Assembly (NCBI GenBank): GCA_903841915.1
Contig: CAIMKO010000042.1
Coordinates: 1 to 8,909, forward strand
DNA: 8,909 nucleotides
Source of the DNA: an uncultured Chitinophagaceae bacterium
Lineage (GTDB): Bacteria > Bacteroidota > Bacteroidia > Chitinophagales > Chitinophagaceae
Direction: 5' to 3'
Each line of letters begins with the position of its first letter. Position 1 is the stretch's first letter. Both the position numbers and the translations under genes were made by a program. This document shows positions 6,164-8,909 of this stretch, in pieces. The notes under the pieces were generated by a model that searched no databases, was not told where the DNA came from, and worked only from the letters and a program-made list of their open reading frames with translations.

Positions 6164-6907
6164 ATGCACCGCTATTTTTTAGAACTAGCCTATAAAGGAA
6201 CAAAATACAGTGGGTTTCAGGTGCAGGATAATGCGAATACTATTCAGGAAGAAACAGAAAAAGCACTCGAAATATTTTTCAAACAAAAGATCAGTTTAAC
6301 GGGCTCATCCAGAACAGATGCCGGGGTACATGCTTTACAGAATTTCTTTCATTTTGATACAGAACTTATTATTGCGAGCGAACAATTGTATAATATCAAT
6401 GCCATTTTGCCCGCTGATATTTCTGTAAGATCCATTCGTTCGGTAAGATCTGATGCGCATTGTCGTTTTACTGCCACCGGCCGTGCATATCGATATTATA
6501 TCTACAGCAATAAAGATCCTTTTTTGCAGGACAGGTCCTGGTTCTATCCTTTTACAGTTGATATGCAGATACTGAATGAAGCTGCTGCAATCGTTAAGAC
6601 CTATCAGGATTTCACTTCCTTTTCAAAACGCAATACACAGGTCAATAATTTCAAATGCAGTATCACCCAATCTCAATGGGTGATCGAAAATGATTGTTAT
6701 GTATATGAGGTAAGAGCGAATCGGTTCTTAAGAGGCATGGTAAGAGGATTGGTAGGCACCATGCTGAAGGCCGGAAGGAAAATAATAACACTCGATCAGT
6801 TCAAAGGGATCATCGAAGCAAAGGACTGTACAAAAGCAGATTTTAAAACCCCTGCACATGGACTCTTTTTAACAGCAGTTCATTATCCTGAAAATATTTT
6901 TATATAG
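6164..6907 (+). CDS. truA: tRNA pseudouridine(38-40) synthase TruA
   Basis: TruA converts uridine to pseudouridine at positions 38-40 of the tRNA anticodon stem-loop in the cytoplasm. The 247-residue product has the usual TruA length. The catalytic Asp52 lies in SSRTDAGVHA (48-57), and other family features are present: FLELAYKGTKYSGFQ at the N-terminus, TGRAYRYYIY at 105-114 with the conserved active-site Tyr, FTSF at 150-153 and NRFLRGMVRGLVG at 186-198. The frame is open from a TTG at 6158, but the ATG at 6164 aligns with the normal TruA start (MHRYFLELAYKG). It begins 2 nt after the DUF4476 stop codon with no Shine-Dalgarno, suggesting translational coupling. The gene looks intact. The downstream hairpin at 6916-6939 lacks a T-run. 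Confidence 0.96.
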   Translation: MHRYFLELAYKGTKYSGFQVQDNANTIQEETEKALEIFFKQKISLTGSSRTDAGVHALQNFFHFDTELIIASEQLYNINAILPADISVRSIRSVRSDAHCRFTATGRAYRYYIYSNKDPFLQDRSWFYPFTVDMQILNEAAAIVKTYQDFTSFSKRNTQVNNFKCSITQSQWVIENDCYVYEVRANRFLRGMVRGLVGTMLKAGRKIITLDQFKGIIEAKDCTKADFKTPAHGLFLTAVHYPENIFI

Positions 6908-6915
6908 AACAGTAA

Positions 6916-6939
6916 TTACGCTTTTGACTTTTAGCGTAA
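6916..6939 (+). other. Hairpin just after truA
   Basis: TTACGCT at 6916-6922 pairs exactly with AGCGTAA at 6933-6939; the 10-nt loop is T-rich and contains part of a 7-nt repeat (CTTTTGA, CTTTTAG at 6921-6934). It begins 9 nt after the truA stop codon. No T-run follows (ACCCC instead), so it is at best an atypical terminator or 3'-end stabiliser. Confidence 0.5.
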
Positions 6940-6943
6940 ACCC

Positions 6944-6978
6944 CATTTAATATGTAGCATTTAACATCCAACATTTCT
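6944..6978. repeat. Heptamer array, CATTTAA-type, five units
   Basis: Seven-nucleotide units start at 6944, 6951, 6958, 6965 and 6972: CATTTAA, TATGTAG, CATTTAA, CATCCAA, CATTTCT. Four of the five begin CAT. The array lies in the convergent gap between truA and the DUF481 gene. The 7-nt period rules out a coding explanation. Confidence 0.7.
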
Positions 6979-6986
6979 ATCTCTTT

Positions 6987-7008
6987 CTTCGTGATTTCTT
7001 CGTGATCT
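6987..7008. repeat. 11-nt tandem repeat CTTCGTGATTT / CTTCGTGATCT
   Basis: Two adjacent 11-nt units at 6987-6997 and 6998-7008 differ at one base. They follow the heptamer array after an 8-nt gap. The unit length is not a multiple of three. I remember CTTCGTG-type tracts in other Bacteroidota spacers. Confidence 0.7.
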
Positions 7009-7031
7009 CTTGCTACCTGCTTGCAGATTTG

Positions 7032-7058
7032 TTCGGGTGCTCTCGAAGAACTCCCGAA
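7032..7058. other. Hairpin in the convergent gap
   Basis: TTCGGG at 7032-7037 pairs with CCCGAA at 7053-7058 around a 15-nt loop. CGAAGAA is repeated at 7044 and 7055, 11 nt apart. The stem may slow minus-strand transcription coming from the DUF481 gene, but no U-run follows on either strand. Confidence 0.4.
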
Positions 7059-7070
7059 GAAAACAGCAAA

Positions 7071-7103
7071 AAGACAATAAGAAAATAAGAAGAAGACAAT
7101 AAC
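7071..7103. repeat. 11-nt period A/G-rich repeat
   Basis: AAGACAATAA occurs at 7071-7080 and 7093-7102, 22 nt apart, with a related 11-nt unit (AAAATAAGAAG) exactly between them at 7082-7092. The gap from 6908 to 7151 shows no credible gene on either strand; the minus-strand frame through it begins at a TTG, reads through the repeats and has no family resemblance. Confidence 0.55.
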
Positions 7104-7151
7104 GAAATGCGGTTATGAAGCGTTTGATCCCGGCGCCATGGATTTTTCTGG

Positions 7152-8201
7152 TCAATCAAACTTATAACCAAGGCCAAATACTATTCCATAATCCAAATTA
7201 CTTGCTTTGATAGAGTTTGCCTGGCTATCGTAATTATCATAGAGTTTGAGATTAACCGTAAAATCTTTAATGATCTTCCAATCAATCTTTATTTCTCCGT
7301 CATGCCTTACCCTGCCTTTTTGTGAGAGACTTGTGTAGATATTTTGCGTTGTGCCGATACTCAGTTCAGGATGACTGAATTTAAAAAAATGAAAACTAAA
7401 TAATACAGGCCATTCTGCAGTATGCAACTGTGAATCGTCCGTGCTGCTTTTTTCCTGGTTAATAGTCAGTCCTGTCATGATATCTGCTCTGGTATGAATA
7501 CCGGAAAGAAAATTAATACCCGCGATTATTCCTTCCTGATAACGTCGGGCCAACCCCAGTTCAAGATTGCGTTGATAATTTAATAAAAATGTTCCCTTCC
7601 ACAAAGCACTAAAAAAATAACTACTGGTCAGGTTTACCGATTCATTGTCTCTGCTAAAAGAAGCATTCTGCTGAGTAATAATGGAAGAAACAGCTGTGCT
7701 GAATTCTGCTTTTTTAAGCAGGTATCTCAAACTGCCATCCAGATTGAACCTTCCGATATTACTGTTCTTTGAATAAGAATATCCTGAACTGATATTGCCT
7801 TCCCAGATATTTTTTTCACTGTTAAAATAAGAGAGCGAAGAAATGTCTCTTAAGTAGATGAGGTTCCAGCCTTTTTTGTCATCACCCACATTAACATAGC
7901 CTGACTGATCACTTTGTTTGATCGTAGAAAATAAATTCTTGTGATTGGTCGTTTCGATCCGGTATATTTTTTTTGACGCCGCAATTGTTTTTATTTTACT
8001 TATTTTAATGGTCATCAGTGAAAGATCCTCTCCGTCAAATGTCAAATAACCAAGGTCGATCTTTTTCAGGTTACCAAAAACGATCTGCCCGTTTTTAAAA
8101 TACAGTGTATCCCATTTGGTTTGTGCGATCAACTCTCCAGAAAACAGTAGGCATAAGCATACTAGCAAAACTTTAAAAATATGGGTGAGTTTGTTTGCCA
8201 T
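7152..8201 (-). CDS. DUF481 (YdiY-like) outer-membrane beta-barrel protein
   Basis: This 349-residue protein has a signal peptide (residues 1-27, hydrophobic core VLLVCLCLLF, cleavage near IAQ). Residues 30-125 contain beta-rich segments of the type DTLYFKNGQIVFGNLKKIDL seen before DUF481 domains. About 130-349 is a DUF481-type barrel: alternating hydrophobic strands such as WEGNISSGYSYSKNSNIGRFNL and a last strand YGIVFGLGYKFD ending near an aromatic residue, as in outer-membrane proteins. The function is unknown; the E. coli relative YdiY is also uncharacterised. The gene stands alone, convergent to truA and divergent from sulP. Its ATG at 8201 lies about 47 nt from a start site predicted by the -7 box at 8254-8261. 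No classical terminator is seen after the stop codon at 7152. Confidence 0.85.
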   Translation of the reverse strand: MANKLTHIFKVLLVCLCLLFSGELIAQTKWDTLYFKNGQIVFGNLKKIDLGYLTFDGEDLSLMTIKISKIKTIAASKKIYRIETTNHKNLFSTIKQSDQSGYVNVGDDKKGWNLIYLRDISSLSYFNSEKNIWEGNISSGYSYSKNSNIGRFNLDGSLRYLLKKAEFSTAVSSIITQQNASFSRDNESVNLTSSYFFSALWKGTFLLNYQRNLELGLARRYQEGIIAGINFLSGIHTRADIMTGLTINQEKSSTDDSQLHTAEWPVLFSFHFFKFSHPELSIGTTQNIYTSLSQKGRVRHDGEIKIDWKIIKDFTVNLKLYDNYDSQANSIKASNLDYGIVFGLGYKFD

Positions 8202-8216
8202 TGAATAGATTCGAAA

Positions 8217-8236
8217 AATAAAAGGCTAACCTTTAT
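8217..8236 (-). other. Small stem in the leader of the DUF481 gene
   Basis: AAAGG at 8221-8225 and CCTTT at 8230-8234 form a 5-bp stem with a 4-nt loop, and the flanks pair further if one base bulges. In the minus-strand leader it is followed by a T-rich stretch and lies 15-20 nt before the ATG. It could affect translation or act as a weak attenuator, but it is short. Confidence 0.25.
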
Positions 8237-8253
8237 GGTCAATATCAGCTCGT

Positions 8254-8261
8254 CAAATTTA
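8254..8261 (-). promoter_or_regulatory. Perfect Bacteroidota -7 box for the DUF481 gene
   Basis: On the minus strand this reads TAAATTTG, an exact match to TAnnTTTG, 52 nt before the ATG at 8201. The expected -33 position has ATG in place of TTG, a partial match. The predicted leader is roughly 45-48 nt. Confidence 0.6.
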
Positions 8262-8378
8262 TCTTAATTACTGTAAAGTCATTTTCTTTTTTTGTATTGA
8301 ATTTTATGATACCAATTCTATTAGTGAAATTCAAAAACAGGGAGCCTATAACAGATATTTATACCATCTCATTTTCCA

Positions 8379-8447
8379 TGTTAGCTGAATTATTACGCAA
8401 GAATCGTTTTACCTTGAGACGGAAATATCTAAGTATCTCAGCTAACA
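8379..8447 (+). promoter_or_regulatory. Long-range inverted repeat in the sulP leader
   Basis: TGTTAGCTGA at 8379-8388 is the exact reverse complement of TCAGCTAACA at 8438-8447, a 10-bp stem enclosing 49 nt and ending 10 nt before the sulP ATG. The enclosed segment contains TATCT twice, 8 nt apart. I recognise no known riboswitch (the SAM-I signature is absent). It may be a structured leader limiting access to the start codon, or two half-sites for a regulator. Confidence 0.45.
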
Positions 8448-8457
8448 GAAGAGCCCA

Positions 8458-8909
8458 ATGCAAAAGTTTTTGAACACTTTACATATTCGTTCATTTATTC
8501 CCATTCTGGATTGGCTGCCCAAATACAATAAAGGGTTTCTGAAATGGGATATGATTGCCGGAATAACGCTTGCTTCTTTTGTATTACCCGAATCGATGGC
8601 TTATGCAACATTGGCGGGGCTTCCTACATACTATGGTATTTATTGTTGTTTGGCAGGAGGTTTATTTTTTGCATTTTTCACCACTTCAAAACATGTGGCT
8701 GTAGGACCAACTTCTGCTATCTCTTTGATGGTGGGTACAACAGTTGCAGTTTTATCAGGCGGTGATCCTGCAAGGTGGGCAGCCATTGCAGCATTAACTG
8801 CATTAGCTGTAGCGTGTATTTGTTTTATTGCTTTTCTGTTGCGACTGAGTTCATTGGTGAATTTTATCAGTGAAAGTATATTGCTTGGTTTTAAAGCCGG
8901 TGCAGCACT
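8458..8909 (+). CDS. SulP-family anion transporter (partial, N-terminal part)
   Basis: The frame is open from ATG 8458 to the window end (150 full codons); an in-frame TAA at 8443-8445 lies upstream, and this ATG is the first start after it. It encodes the N-terminus of a SulP/SLC26 permease, an inner-membrane carrier for sulfate, bicarbonate or similar anions. Visible hallmarks are GFLKWDMIAGITLASFVLPE followed by SMAYATLAGLPTYYGIY, which is the SulP signature in and after TM1, then TSKHVAVGPTSAISLMVG in the TM3 region. Further hydrophobic helices follow, as does FISESILLGFKAGAA, where family members have 'GF..G'. The substrate cannot be told from this part, and the C-terminal STAS domain, if present, is beyond the window. 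The gene is preceded by a long leader with an inverted repeat and no TAnnTTTG box. Confidence 0.95.
   Translation, partial: MQKFLNTLHIRSFIPILDWLPKYNKGFLKWDMIAGITLASFVLPESMAYATLAGLPTYYGIYCCLAGGLFFAFFTTSKHVAVGPTSAISLMVGTTVAVLSGGDPARWAAIAALTALAVACICFIAFLLRLSSLVNFISESILLGFKAGAA

Noticed and set aside
6961..7155. A 64-codon minus-strand frame downstream of the DUF481 gene
   Set aside because: It starts at a TTG overlapping the DUF481 stop codon, is rich in Arg and Cys, reads through the 7-nt and 11-nt repeats and resembles no family. It is most likely chance coding in a repeat spacer.
8379..8447. The inverted repeat before sulP considered as the terminal repeats of a small transposable element (MITE)
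   Set aside because: The ends are only 10 bp, there is no visible target-site duplication, and no second copy occurs in the window; a leader structure fits better.
8544..8765. A 73-codon plus-strand frame inside the SulP gene
   Set aside because: It is a shifted-frame shadow of the clearly recognisable SulP coding sequence.

Overview
The window looks like an ordinary chromosomal stretch from a member of the Bacteroidota, most likely a Chitinophagaceae-type organism. The reasons are the AT-rich sequence, Sec signal peptides ending in 'AQ', leaders without a Shine-Dalgarno sequence, -7 boxes of the TAnnTTTG type, a DUF4476 protein, a LemA/TPM-type gene pair, and short phased repeats in the spacers. 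I see no insertion sequence, phage gene, CRISPR array, tRNA or rRNA. The family and lineage assignments are made from memory of the families, without a database search.

Left part (1-2400, + strand): the tail of a cytoplasmic-type TPM-domain protein (1-123) is followed by a membrane-anchored TPM protein with a Gly-rich tail (185-940). Next come a spacer with an exact 7-nt-period AGTCNNN array and a secreted DUF6263-like protein (1026-1703). Its natural C-terminus continues one frame over to 1804, so the gene appears frameshifted. A strong intrinsic terminator follows at 1820-1853. The next gap holds an unannotated 33-codon gene for a hydrophobic small protein (2052-2153) with its own strong terminator at 2178-2211. 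A terminator at 2347-2392 closes the convergent aminopeptidase gene.

Centre (2407-6907): a large secreted M1 zinc aminopeptidase with a HEAT-like C-terminal region lies on the minus strand (2407-4881). It is divergent from a two-gene unit on the plus strand, a secreted DUF4476 protein (5037-6161) and truA (6164-6907), which are separated by only 2 nt. The unit has a perfect TAnnTTTG box at 5002-5009, preceded by a small perfect dyad.

Right part (6908-8909): the convergent gap after truA has no gene and no classical terminator. It is a patchwork of 7-nt and 11-nt phased repeats and hairpins. Beyond it is a minus-strand DUF481-type outer-membrane beta-barrel gene (7152-8201) with a perfect TAnnTTTG box. 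The divergent spacer then carries a long-range 10-bp inverted repeat in the leader of a SulP-family anion transporter gene, which is cut by the window end (8458-8909).

Most of the genes are envelope or secreted proteins plus one tRNA-modification enzyme. They do not form one pathway. The most interesting signals are the small membrane-protein gene with its own terminator, the frameshifted DUF6263-like gene, the phased short-repeat spacers and the structured sulP leader.
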